This document shows, in pieces, positions 8,542 to 15,753 of a stretch of 43,027 bases of DNA. Within the stretch, counting starts at the first letter, position 1. Each line of letters begins with the position of its first letter. Under the pieces are notes generated by a model. That model was not told the DNA's origin. It saw only the letters and a list, made by a program, of their open reading frames with translations, and ran no database searches. Origin of the DNA: Acetatifactor sp. (GTDB lineage Bacteria; Bacillota; Clostridia; Lachnospirales; Lachnospiraceae); assembly GCA_029055435.1 (NCBI GenBank), contig JAIDDH010000134.1, forward strand, positions 1 through 43,027, read 5' to 3'. The translations under genes and the position numbers were made by a program.

Positions 8542-8576
8542 AAAAATTGGTGAAAGGGGGTGTTTCACCAATTTTT
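8542..8576 (-). promoter_or_regulatory. Hairpin in rep leader (attenuator or origin hairpin)
   Basis: Perfect 14-bp inverted repeat AAAAATTGGTGAAA / TTTCACCAATTTTT with a 7-nt loop. Read on the minus strand, its T-run joins directly to the GGAGAG of rep. It has the form of a bidirectional terminator, so rep may be controlled by attenuation, or the hairpin may be part of a replication origin. Confidence 0.6.
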
Positions 8577-8676
8577 AAAAACTGTATTTTGTCCAGTATT
8601 TTCGGGCATTTAACCCTAATTTGTGTCGGATTTTGAGACCACGTATTACAGGGCGTGGTCAGGGGGTAAAAATGAG

Positions 8677-8720
8677 GGCGGCGGCAGCTGCGCGGCGCGC
8701 CGCGCAGACATGCCGCCGCC
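8677..8720 (-). terminator. Very GC-rich hairpin after the Zot gene
   Basis: GGCGGCGGCA (8677-8686) pairs with TGCCGCCGCC (8711-8720) around a second perfect palindrome, GCGCGGCG/CGCCGCGC. It begins 8 nt after the Zot stop and is followed on the minus strand by CTCATTTTTACC. A Rho-independent terminator is the simplest reading; a phage packaging hairpin is the alternative. Confidence 0.65.
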
Positions 8721-8727
8721 TTGATTT

Positions 8728-9585
8728 TTACATATTATCTGTTACCACTTGCCCGTCTTTAATCATCGGGTTATCATGAAATCCGCTTTCCTTCAAATTT
8801 TCCACAACAGCCCAGGTATCATAGGAGTCACGCAGCCTGGGATTATGGACAAAGAAATACATGCCGCGATACTTCATTTCCTTCACATCGCCGTCATTAT
8901 CAACTATGGGCTCACGCTTGATTACAATGGTCAGCACCCCGGCAAGGGTCATACACTGCCGGATCTCCGTGCATTGAGACCGGATTGGCTTAGCCAGCAG
9001 ATAAAAGTTTTGACTGGTACCCAGGATCAAACGCCGGTTTTTGCGATTTTGTGTAATAACAGAAAGCATCTCCGGCGGAAAGTTCCGGGACTGATTCGAT
9101 GAAAACCAGTTTTGCAGTTCATCAATAATTGCAATCACACCATAGTGTTCATTTTGATAATCAACAAGTTGTTTCCAATGTCTCAATGGCTGGTTCTGGT
9201 AAGCAAAAGCGGTATTGCTCAAAATCCTACAGAGCGGATAAGTATCATGCAACTCCAGGGCATACTGCATCATAGCAATGGATTTACCGTTTCCCTGGCG
9301 GCCGGTGAAGATCACCAGACCCTGCGGCCGGAAGAAATCAGGCTTCCGGTCGTAAATATCCGAGACATACTGACGCGGAGCATCATAGAAGATACGCAGC
9401 AAGGCAGAGCGTTTAGGAAGTTTCTGAACGCTGCCGGATTGGATCCGATCACCCCGGAAAAAGCGCAGCAGATACCAAAACATACAGTCCAGGTAAAATA
9501 CCAGGCAGACCGCCAACACGGCAAAAATAGGAATCATCAGAAACTTCATGATCATAATAAACACAGTCAAAGCAGTATGTACCAT
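8728..9585 (-). CDS. Zot/pI-type phage assembly ATPase
   Basis: 285 aa from ATG 9585, chosen because AAAGGAG lies 8 nt upstream; the longer open frame crosses inverted repeats and lacks a site. A hydrophobic N-terminus (about residues 5-40) anchors it in the membrane, followed by a P-loop domain: Walker A GRQGNGKS (95-102), Walker B IAIIDELQ (151-158) and a GTSQNF sensor-like motif. Zot/pI proteins drive assembly and export of filamentous virions at the inner membrane. Ff pI has its membrane helix after the ATPase domain; here it comes first, which may reflect a cell envelope without an outer membrane. No separate secretin (pIV) is seen, as expected for a monoderm host. Confidence 0.88.
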   Translation of the reverse strand: MVHTALTVFIMIMKFLMIPIFAVLAVCLVFYLDCMFWYLLRFFRGDRIQSGSVQKLPKRSALLRIFYDAPRQYVSDIYDRKPDFFRPQGLVIFTGRQGNGKSIAMMQYALELHDTYPLCRILSNTAFAYQNQPLRHWKQLVDYQNEHYGVIAIIDELQNWFSSNQSRNFPPEMLSVITQNRKNRRLILGTSQNFYLLAKPIRSQCTEIRQCMTLAGVLTIVIKREPIVDNDGDVKEMKYRGMYFFVHNPRLRDSYDTWAVVENLKESGFHDNPMIKDGQVVTDNM

Positions 9586-9604
9586 AGGAATCTCCTTTAC
9601 TAAG

Positions 9605-9712
9605 TGTAAGACAAATGATGCACCTGCAGCGAGCTGGCCAGGAGAATTTGTCTTACATGGTGTAAGACAATTACAGTGCTGCAGCCGGTTCCTGAAGGAA
9701 AATTGTCTTACG
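9605..9712. repeat. Two tandem hairpins built from the TTGTCTTACA repeat
   Basis: Two consecutive inverted repeats fill the gap between the pVI-position gene and the Zot gene: 9605-9616 with 9646-9657 (12 bp perfect, TGTAAGACAAAT), and 9661-9672 with 9701-9712 (11 of 12, TGTAAGACAATT). Each encloses a CTGCAG. The spacing of the 10-mers is 43 and 42 bp. They could control the Zot-rep-int part of the transcript or bind a phage protein. Confidence 0.7.
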
Positions 9713-9965
9713 GAATTATTTTTCCGATAATTGACAGAGCAAAGCGGACAAATGTCACTCCGATCCGGAACATCATCAGGGAACAAATAGCAACCGGAAT
9801 CGGCCAAATATAACGCCAGGGAAAAAAGTAAAGTGCAGAGGACAGCACACCAAGAAAAGCGTCCAACGACGGAACCTCAAAAGAAAAGTCAAAAGAGATA
9901 CCGAGCACCTTCATTGCAAGCAGAAAATTCTTATACATCCCTTCAGCTATAACTTCAGTCAGCAT
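9708..9965 (-). CDS. Small two-helix membrane protein in the pVI position
   Basis: 85 aa from ATG 9965 (AGGAGG with 7-nt spacing; a GTG at 9971 is the alternative). Hydrophobic segments at about residues 33-50 and 55-80, with a basic end (IIGKIIP). It overlaps the end of the pIII-like gene by 11 nt and precedes the Zot gene. In Ff phages the gene between III and I is VI, a minor tail coat protein; that role is inferred from position and size only. Confidence 0.7.
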   Translation of the reverse strand: MLTEVIAEGMYKNFLLAMKVLGISFDFSFEVPSLDAFLGVLSSALYFFPWRYIWPIPVAICSLMMFRIGVTFVRFALSIIGKIIP

Positions 9966-11628
9966 GATCACCCCTCCTGCCTATTCGATAAGATGCAGTG
10001 ACAGTCATTCCCACACCGTTGATAATCTCTGGTATACGGCAATACATACGCCATAAAAAGCCTGCCCATATGATTGCAGCAAAAAGCAGGTCTACAGTAG
10101 GCTTATAGGCATCGTACCAGGAAAAATCAATAGTCACAGATTCTCCCAGGTAATAGGATGCAGACTGTCCCAGATTGATAGTAAAACTTGGAGCCTTGGT
10201 TCCAGAAGCTGTCTTCATATAGTTGATTATCTTTTGCACTTCGTCAATAATCGCAAAAATACCGGAGAAATCTTCACGCAAATTAGCTATAAACTTTGAC
10301 ATAAATTCTTCTGAAGGAAGCAGGAGCAGACCTATGGGGCTATTTTGAAAACCTTTAACAGCTGATCCTATGATGAAACCCAAAGGATCCTCCAGAAAAG
10401 TCTGAATAGCAGCGGACAGCCCCGGGAAAGAATCGAACATTTCCTTCATGTCTGACAAATAGCTTGCAACCCGGCTGTTTTTGACCGCGTCCTTAATATC
10501 ATTGATGCTGGGAATCAGATTGGTGAATTTTTCACCCAGCCGATCAATACCTTCCTTCAGCTTGTCCAACAGGCCGGAGATGCCGTCTAAGAAGGGCTGC
10601 AACTTCTCCTTGATAGCATCCGGCAGCAAGTCCCAAGAAAATTTCAAGATGCCCTTAGAGATATTTACAAGCTCAGAATGTATGTCCGTGAGAAAAGAAA
10701 TGAACTCTGCAGCTTTAGTTTTCATGAACTCGTAAATGTCATGTACCTTACCGAAGGTATTCCGGGCAAGCCCCTCCTGAGCGTCCAGAACCTTTGACAA
10801 CACTTCTCGTATGCGTTCTGGCAGGATATTCAAGATTGCATTCTTAATACTTTGTAACCCCTCACCAAACGCTATGAAGGGAGCTACCAGAGCACCGAAA
10901 GCACCATCCTCCCACTCTTTGAGCTTGTCAATCAGATCTTGCAGCCAGCCATCATCATCGTCACCAACGGTAGGAGGAATAACCGGCGCCTGAACAAGCC
11001 CTGTAGTATCACCTGAATCAAAATAAGCTTGTGCTGCTTCCAGAGATTTAAATACATAACCTGTACAGGTGTAAAAGGAAGTGCCGGCAGCAACGCTGCT
11101 GGAAGTAAAAGTAAACGAACAAAGCGAATTATAAATACTGCTGTCTAGCTGACAATCGGGAAGCGGCCCGACTTTCTCCGATATCACATCACCGGTAGAA
11201 GAACGGACAGACGCCACACGAAACGAAGAAAAATAGAAACCTTTACCAGTACTGAGAGCTGGAAAGGAATCCGCAGAATAGGCCGGAAATTTTAAACAAA
11301 TACCGGAACTGTTCACATAACCAAGACTATATACACCGGATGCTGCAGGAACAGGAATATCACCATACAAAAAAAGCTGAAAGTTCGATTCAACGGTTGC
11401 AGCGCCTTCAACGCTTTCAAAATTAGTACGGGGACGAGTGTAAGTGTAAGACATTCTATAAATATAATCAGGACCATCAGTAACGTATTTGTCACTCGGG
11501 TTCGTAATCTCTGTAAAAGCTGACACGGAAAGAGAGTTTCCCGCAACAGCCGCAAGCAGTGTACCCAGCAACAACAGCCAGGACAGGCTTCTCTGCAATA
11601 ATTTCATGTGTTTTTGTTTTCGTTTCAT
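9955..11628 (-). CDS. Large secreted, C-terminally anchored phage protein (pIII-like adsorption/minor coat)
   Basis: 557 aa from ATG 11628. The basic N-terminus, the hydrophobic core LSWLLLLGTLLAAVAG and an SVSA site form a clear signal peptide. A beta-rich Ser/Tyr/Thr-rich domain (about 35-215) is followed by an acidic linker with GDDDDG, a long amphipathic helical region (about 230-480) and a final membrane helix VDLLFAAIIWAGFLWRMY. This layout (secreted receptor-binding head, long body, C-terminal anchor) and its place before the pVI-like and pI-like genes fit the pIII adsorption protein. An ATG at 11655 overlaps the stop of the 37-aa gene and could allow coupling, but would lengthen the signal peptide. 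Confidence 0.75.
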   Translation of the reverse strand: MKRKQKHMKLLQRSLSWLLLLGTLLAAVAGNSLSVSAFTEITNPSDKYVTDGPDYIYRMSYTYTRPRTNFESVEGAATVESNFQLFLYGDIPVPAASGVYSLGYVNSSGICLKFPAYSADSFPALSTGKGFYFSSFRVASVRSSTGDVISEKVGPLPDCQLDSSIYNSLCSFTFTSSSVAAGTSFYTCTGYVFKSLEAAQAYFDSGDTTGLVQAPVIPPTVGDDDDGWLQDLIDKLKEWEDGAFGALVAPFIAFGEGLQSIKNAILNILPERIREVLSKVLDAQEGLARNTFGKVHDIYEFMKTKAAEFISFLTDIHSELVNISKGILKFSWDLLPDAIKEKLQPFLDGISGLLDKLKEGIDRLGEKFTNLIPSINDIKDAVKNSRVASYLSDMKEMFDSFPGLSAAIQTFLEDPLGFIIGSAVKGFQNSPIGLLLLPSEEFMSKFIANLREDFSGIFAIIDEVQKIINYMKTASGTKAPSFTINLGQSASYYLGESVTIDFSWYDAYKPTVDLLFAAIIWAGFLWRMYCRIPEIINGVGMTVTASYRIGRRGDHAD

Positions 11629-11647
11629 TTTATCCACACCCACCCTT

Positions 11648-11761
11648 TCAGTCATCCCGTCGTCGAAAAGTAAAAATGATCAACGAACCTATAAAAGCCA
11701 AAAATAAACGATTGTTATAAAGAAACGAGAAAAAGATATCTAACAGTTGAACAAAATCCAT
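11648..11761 (-). CDS. 37-aa phage membrane protein
   Basis: Short gene starting MDFVQLLDIFF and ending FTFRRRDD, with one membrane helix around LFLAFIGSLIIF and a positively charged tail. ATG 11761 is preceded by GGAGGG at 8 nt. It lies between the coat-gene terminator and the pIII-like gene, and its end (ATGACTGA) overlaps an upstream in-frame start of that gene. Size and topology resemble the tiny minor coat proteins VII/IX of Ff phages; this is inference. Confidence 0.65.
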   Translation of the reverse strand: MDFVQLLDIFFSFLYNNRLFLAFIGSLIIFTFRRRDD

Positions 11762-11784
11762 TGTCCCATCCCTCCGATAATTGC

Positions 11785-11811
11785 AAAAAGCGGGCAGCCG
11801 AAGCCACCCGC
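11785..11811 (-). terminator. Terminator after the major coat gene
   Basis: On the minus strand GCGGGTGGC-TTCG-GCTGCCCGC (11790-11811) forms a 9-bp stem with two wobble pairs and a stable UUCG tetraloop, followed by five T. In Ff phages a terminator sits at exactly this place, after gene VIII, keeping coat transcripts abundant and downstream genes low. Confidence 0.85.
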
Positions 11812-11834
11812 CGCCAATTAATACACAAATTTGA

Positions 11835-12038
11835 TTATGCGGAATGCAGCACGCTTCCGATGAAGCTGATGCCCTTGCGCAATCCGATGAACGAGATCAT
11901 CACCGGCACCGTTACGGGCAGCAAGCCGATTACCTCATCCAGAACGCCGTTCATCATGGCACTGGTAACTACACCGGACAGCACAGTCCCTGAAGTACCT
12001 GCAGCCTGATTCAAAGCAACAACAAAAAAACTAGGCAT
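11835..12038 (-). CDS. Major coat protein (pVIII-like)
   Basis: 67 aa: a polar or small-residue N-terminus (NQAAGTSGTVLSGVV), an amphipathic stretch, one long hydrophobic helix (VIGLLPVTVPVMISFIGL) and a basic C-terminus (RKGISFIGSVLHSA). This is the size and plan of filamentous-phage major coat proteins. AAGGAGG lies just before ATG 12038, the strongest ribosome site in the prophage, and a terminator follows, both expected for the most abundant virion protein. No obvious cleavable signal peptide is present. A hairpin (12052-12080, GAATGC/GCATTC) lies in its leader and could stabilise the transcript. Confidence 0.82.
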   Translation of the reverse strand: MPSFFVVALNQAAGTSGTVLSGVVTSAMMNGVLDEVIGLLPVTVPVMISFIGLRKGISFIGSVLHSA

Positions 12039-12078
12039 TTTCCTCCTTTCCGAATGCAGCAGCGGCCTACTCCCGCAT

Positions 12079-12633
12079 TCAAAAAAACATTTTTAGAAAT
12101 CTATAGATATAATGCAACAATCCTACCACCAGAATGATGAGCAGGATGCTGATCACAGCCTCGTTCTGGGCCTCAATGCGGGTCAGGCTCTCCAGCTGAG
12201 CAGTTCCTGTTTCCTGCAGTTCAGCAAACAGGTCTTCCAGCCCGGAATAATCCGCAGAGGCATCATATGGTTTCGTTACAGTATCTTTTGCAGGAGGTAA
12301 CGCATCCCCGCCGGATACTGTAACTTCAGAGGGTGCAGCAGTCTCGGGCAAAGCCGGATCCCCGCCGGACACAGGAGCCTCAGAGGGCTTGACATCTCCG
12401 GCAGAGACCGCAGACTCAGAGGAAGGCTCACCACCAGACGCAGTCTCCGGCATGGGCGTAGATTCCCGGCTTTCTTCCGGCTCAGAAGATTCCACAGTTT
12501 CCATCGCTTCAGAGGATTCTGCAGTTTCCTCGGATGATTCCGGTTCCGCAGCTGCTCCCAATTCTGCAGAGTCGGGCTCCTGCAGCTTAGAAGATGCTGC
12601 AGGAGATACCGACATTAAACGCACTGCCATCAT
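12079..12633 (-). CDS. Ser/Glu/Pro-rich phage protein with C-terminal membrane anchor
   Basis: 184 aa. Residues 10-120 are low complexity, with runs of ESSE/PESSE and four versions of a V-S-G-G-D motif (ASGGE, VSAGD, VSGGD, VSGGD). A short helical part (DYSGLEDLFAELQETGTAQLESLTRIEAQNE in two pieces) leads to a single C-terminal helix AVISILLIILVVGLLHYIY with a basic end. There is no signal peptide. Its ATG overlaps the stop of the ssDNA-binding-like gene (ATGA). It occupies the VII/IX position of Ff genomes but is much larger. The disordered acidic part may be displayed on the virion or mediate assembly. Confidence 0.65.
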   Translation of the reverse strand: MMAVRLMSVSPAASSKLQEPDSAELGAAAEPESSEETAESSEAMETVESSEPEESRESTPMPETASGGEPSSESAVSAGDVKPSEAPVSGGDPALPETAAPSEVTVSGGDALPPAKDTVTKPYDASADYSGLEDLFAELQETGTAQLESLTRIEAQNEAVISILLIILVVGLLHYIYRFLKMFF

Positions 12634-13178
12634 TTACCGGCCTTTCCAGACTTGCCGGATGCAAGCTCAGCGCCGGCAGTTGACTCTGTTCCAGCACTGG
12701 CAGTCGATTCTGTTTTGGCAGGAATGATCACTTCTGTCCGCCGGGAATCATCTTCCGCTTCAGGCTCAAGTCCGGCCAGCTCCCGCTGTTCAGACGGATC
12801 TACCATGCCAGGAACAACAAACCCGGGAAGGATCCGCGGCGTAATATCGACATGCGCAATAAAGGAAACGTCCCGCAGCTTCAGAACGGGCTTACCGTCT
12901 CCGCCGGTAGTCGTCACAAATGAGCCCAGGTAAAGCCCAGGAGCAACTACCAGCTTTTCACGCAAATCAAAATCCATTGAGCACTTAGCGCGCTGGATAC
13001 CCACAGGCTTAGCCGGATTATATTCCACCTGAGACAAGAGAGCCTCTCCGTTTTCACCCCAGAAAAGATAATGCACGGAGCAACCGTTCATTGCCCGGCC
13101 GCGATCGTCCTGCATGTCGTATGCATTCGCAAATAAGACTACAATTTTAGCTGTTGATGTAAGTTCATGTGTTACCAT
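12630..13178 (-). CDS. Putative phage ssDNA-binding protein (pV-like)
   Basis: 182 aa from ATG 13178, chosen for GGAGG at 8-nt spacing. Residues 1-115 are beta-rich without membrane segments (STAKIVVLFANAYDMQDD, GCSVHYLFWGENGEALL, APGLYLGSFVTTTGG, KLRDVSFIAHVDITP), compatible with an OB-like fold. The C-terminal 65 residues are acidic then Ser/Ala/Glu/Lys-rich, like the flexible tails of ssDNA-binding proteins. It heads the block before the coat genes, where Ff gene V lies. It would coat plus-strand phage DNA before export. The fold assignment is inference. Confidence 0.6.
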   Translation of the reverse strand: MVTHELTSTAKIVVLFANAYDMQDDRGRAMNGCSVHYLFWGENGEALLSQVEYNPAKPVGIQRAKCSMDFDLREKLVVAPGLYLGSFVTTTGGDGKPVLKLRDVSFIAHVDITPRILPGFVVPGMVDPSEQRELAGLEPEAEDDSRRTEVIIPAKTESTASAGTESTAGAELASGKSGKAGK

Positions 13179-13182
13179 AGTT

Positions 13183-13659
13183 TTAACCTCCATTTTGACG
13201 GACTGGCGTCTCTGCGCCGCCCTGATTGTTTGTGTTTTCAGCCTCTTCCGTAAAGGGATTAGAGGCAAGCAATAATTTCCGATACTCCATATCCCGCCAG
13301 TATTGCCAGCGTAGATATGACATCGCGTTTTGATACTCCCGATAGGGGTGACAACTGGTAGCCTGGAACATGGTGTATAGTTCCCGACTGGTTGTACCAT
13401 GCCGCTGAGTCAGCCATTCCCGAAACGTCGGCTTATAATCTGCCGAGTAAGTTAATAAACGGTTCAATACTTGACGCTTCATATCCTGCCGGTATTGCAA
13501 AAGCAGACACTCCATAGGCTCTTTATACTCACGATACGGAAAAGAACCAGTAGCCTGGAACATGGTGTAAAGTTTCTGACTTGTCACATCATGCCGCTGC
13601 GCCAGCCATTCCGGGAATGTCGGCCTATAGTCTGCCGAGTAAGTTAATGAATGGCTCAT
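13183..13659 (-). CDS. Phage protein made of two tandem ~65-residue repeats
   Basis: 158 aa. Residues 5-68 and 69-132 are copies: LTYSADYRPTFPEWLAQRH / LTYSADYKPTFREWLTQRH, LYTMFQATGSFPYREY / LYTMFQATSCHPYREY, and LLQYRQDMKR / RWQYWRDMEY. The DNA shows the same duplication about 195 bp apart (near 13415-13445 and 13612-13645). The units are aromatic-rich and basic, possibly DNA- or RNA-binding, but no known family is recognised. Start ATG 13659 overlaps the end of the preceding gene by 35 nt. It lies directly before the ssDNA-binding-like gene. Confidence 0.7.
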   Translation of the reverse strand: MSHSLTYSADYRPTFPEWLAQRHDVTSQKLYTMFQATGSFPYREYKEPMECLLLQYRQDMKRQVLNRLLTYSADYKPTFREWLTQRHGTTSRELYTMFQATSCHPYREYQNAMSYLRWQYWRDMEYRKLLLASNPFTEEAENTNNQGGAETPVRQNGG

Positions 13660-13915
13660 AGGCGCCCAGCAGGAACAACAGGATAGCGCAGATGATTAAC
13701 ACCATCACACCCACGATCTGAAAGGCCAGGGATACAGGCCTGTACGGCCAAGTGACAGGTTGTCCCTGAATTATCCTGGTATGGGCTACCTTGTTGATCA
13801 CACTGCCGGACAGATACACGAGGAATCCCATGGCTGCAGTACACATGCAAATCTGGATCGCGTGCTGCGAGAGTATCTGCAGATAGATAGTTGCAATTTG
13901 ACTTAAGTTAAACAT
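13625..13915 (-). CDS. Small phage membrane protein, two helices
   Basis: 96 aa with hydrophobic segments at about residues 22-40 and 62-88, separated by a basic loop (KVAHTRIIQGQPVTW). ATG 13915 follows GGAGG at about 10 nt. It is the first gene after the structured non-coding region, so it starts the morphogenesis operon. Its last residues are encoded by the first repeat copy of the next gene in another frame. Function unknown. Confidence 0.65.
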   Translation of the reverse strand: MFNLSQIATIYLQILSQHAIQICMCTAAMGFLVYLSGSVINKVAHTRIIQGQPVTWPYRPVSLAFQIVGVMVLIICAILLFLLGAYEPFINLLGRL

Positions 13916-14741
13916 TTGTGATATACCTCCAAAGCAAAATTTGTATGTAAAGTTAATAGTTACTGTAGTAAAAGGGCCGGATGCCCGCCGGTGCCGGTAT
14001 AAGGGCTTAAAGCTTCCACCCCACCCACCCCCCGTAAATCCGTATATCTAGTGTGTTGGCCAGCGAGGCTTCAGGTTACAGCAAGCCAGGGTAAAAAGTC
14101 TGAGCTTGTGGGACTTCTGAGCGCGTCCGGAATATGGACTAAAGTCTTACGCTGGATTAAAGCTCTGACGCGCTACCGCTTGCCGCTTCAAAGCTTCGCG
14201 CAAGTGTGCATACCGGCAAAAGCTTCCGGTTACGGCTGCTGCAGGCATCAAGGGCGGGTAATTAAGGCCGATGGTTAAAAGTGCATAACCATCAGCCCTG
14301 CACCATTTTGATGGAGCTAATGGGACGCGTCAATGGGCTTTCGCGGCATAAAAAGGGCAGCGCGAAGGGATGCGCTAATTTATTCCACGATCCCATTGAC
14401 CCTGTATCCTGGGAGCCGGGGGTGCAAGGGCAAAGGCAAAGGGCGCTTGCTGGGCCGGCAAAGAAGCCGACCCAGCAAGCCGGCGAGGCGGTAGGTTACG
14501 GCGAGCCGAGGTGCGGAAGGGCAAAGGGCAAGGGCCGCTTGTGTGTTTCCGCTGGATTGGATACCTACGCTCCCCCCGCTACCGCTAAACGCCCTGAGGG
14601 ATAAGGAAGAGTGCAGGTCTCGAGGCGTTTGGGGTCGTTACTAAGCCGGTGTCTTTCCGCCAGATTGGTTTAGGTCAAGGGCGAAGGGCTCACCTAAGAA
14701 AAAAAGGGGGATGCATGGTTTATGTTACCGTCCTGGTTTAA
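13916..14741. other. Structured non-coding region, candidate phage origin and packaging region
   Basis: 826 bp without a credible gene. It holds many inverted repeats: 14446-14479 (CTTGCTGGG/CCCAGCAAG with an inner CGGC/GCCG), 14266-14297 (GATGGTTA/TAACCATC extended by GGC/GCC), GTCAATGGG/CCCATTGAC across 14330-14402 enclosing TTCGCG/CGCGAA, and GCGCGTC/GACGCGC (14121-14127 with 14167-14173). A 32-bp imperfect direct repeat occurs at 14061-14092 and 14481-14512 (24 of 32 identical). Ff phages have one intergenic region carrying both replication origins and the packaging signal; this is the matching segment here. Confidence 0.6.
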
Positions 14742-15077
14742 CTAAATAGCTGGCGGAGATGCTGCGGCTGTCTCTGACTCCGGCAAAGGATTATCTACCA
14801 GCGTTTTGAGGCGGCGCAAATACCACTGCATATTCTGCATAACATCAAAGGCCTCCGCATAGTCATCAACCAGACGGGTGTATATATTCTTGTACCGGTC
14901 TATTGAGCGTTGATATTCCGCAAGTCGTTTCTGCCGATCGGCGTCACCGCTCCGGTAGTCATTCAGGATCCCCTGCAGCTGCTGGGAGAAGTTTTCACCG
15001 TTCTGCAGCTCTATGTAAGCCACCAGATCAAGCGGCAACCGAATAGTCTTGGAGACAGTCCTGTCTATGTTACCCAT
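14742..15077 (-). CDS. Ribbon-helix-helix-like small protein with coiled coil
   Basis: 111 aa from ATG 15077 (GGTGA upstream; ATG 15089 is an alternative). Residues 5-45 (VSKTIRLPLDLVAYIEL, NFSQQLQGILNDYRSGD) look like an RHH DNA-binding fold of the CopG/Arc type. A charged helical stretch follows (KRLAEYQRSIDRYKNIYTRL) that should form a coiled coil. Its start overlaps the previous stop by 8 nt. Sitting next to the putative origin, it may control copy number or Rep expression; this is inference. Confidence 0.65.
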   Translation of the reverse strand: MGNIDRTVSKTIRLPLDLVAYIELQNGENFSQQLQGILNDYRSGDADRQKRLAEYQRSIDRYKNIYTRLVDDYAEAFDVMQNMQWYLRRLKTLVDNPLPESETAAASPPAI

Positions 15078-15390
15078 GAAAATCACCATCCTTCCGAATT
15101 ACCGAAGCCGGTATAGGACACGAAATTCCCAAACGATGCAACTCCTGGTGTAAGTCTTGGCCAGATTTACAAGCACGAAGCAAATAAACCAGTGTCCATG
15201 CATAAGACATAGAATCGGTGCGACACAAATCATCACCTTCTCCAAAAAAATGATGCACTTTGCCCAAATATCCCACGACATAAAAAAATTGTTCCGAAGT
15301 CAAAGATGAAATTGAAAAACGAACATCAAAATAACGGTAAGTCTCAACTATAGCATGCAAGGCTTCTTCAGATAAACTGTTGGGAATCAT
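15070..15390 (-). CDS. Hypothetical early phage protein
   Basis: 106 aa, soluble, mostly helical, with LSEEALHAIVETYRYFDVRF at the N-terminus. No family recognised. It overlaps the upstream gene by ATGA and the downstream gene by 8 nt, so the three genes form one translationally coupled early operon controlled by the repressor promoter. Confidence 0.6.
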   Translation of the reverse strand: MIPNSLSEEALHAIVETYRYFDVRFSISSLTSEQFFYVVGYLGKVHHFFGEGDDLCRTDSMSYAWTLVYLLRACKSGQDLHQELHRLGISCPIPASVIRKDGDFHG

Positions 15391-15662
15391 ACTGTCACCC
15401 CCTCAGCTATAGATCCGGCTGCTTTCATATTTTGCTTTGCTTTCGCAAGCCGAGATTTTAAAACATCAAGCCTGTTTAGCGCATCATTCACATCTGTAGA
15501 ATAAAAAACACAACACATTTCACAGCTAAAATAAGCGCCCTGAAAAAAACCAAAAACAAAATAACCAATAGAATCACCAGGATCACGTCTGCAGATACAT
15601 TCAAAATCATAACAATCCCGTTTTTGATTAGTGAAACGATCTACAACACTAATTGTTACCAT
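15387..15662 (-). CDS. Small Cys-rich early phage protein
   Basis: 91 aa from ATG 15662, chosen for GAGG at 7 nt; the open frame extends upstream to 15821 but that part covers the promoter and operator. Six cysteines occur as CYDFECIC and CEMCC, suggesting metal binding. The C-terminal third is basic and helical (LDVLKSRLAKAKQNM). It is the first gene of the minus-strand early operon. An Xre antagonist or a replication accessory role is possible but unsupported. Confidence 0.6.
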   Translation of the reverse strand: MVTISVVDRFTNQKRDCYDFECICRRDPGDSIGYFVFGFFQGAYFSCEMCCVFYSTDVNDALNRLDVLKSRLAKAKQNMKAAGSIAEGVTV

Positions 15663-15753
15663 CGCTTTCCTCTCTTTCCGCCGCGTGTCCGTCAATGCGG
15701 TTGCATCGCGACAATACTTTACTTTTTGCGCGCTTTGTATTACAATTATGAAT

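Noticed and set aside
9605..9712. CRISPR-like array from repeated TTGTCTTACA
   Set aside because: Repeats are only 10 bp, change orientation and lie as inverted pairs; no cas genes are present.
11445..11454. TGTAAGACAT inside the pIII-like gene as a functional repeat copy
   Set aside because: One mismatch, unpaired, and within coding sequence; could be chance.
14051..14604. Two open frames (75 and 107 aa) on the plus strand inside the structured region
   Set aside because: No ribosome sites, biased low-complexity composition, and they run through the hairpins; non-coding function explains the sequence better.
14400..14620. Group II intron or structured regulatory RNA
   Set aside because: The hairpins are strong but no intron domain V, reverse transcriptase or known riboswitch core is visible.
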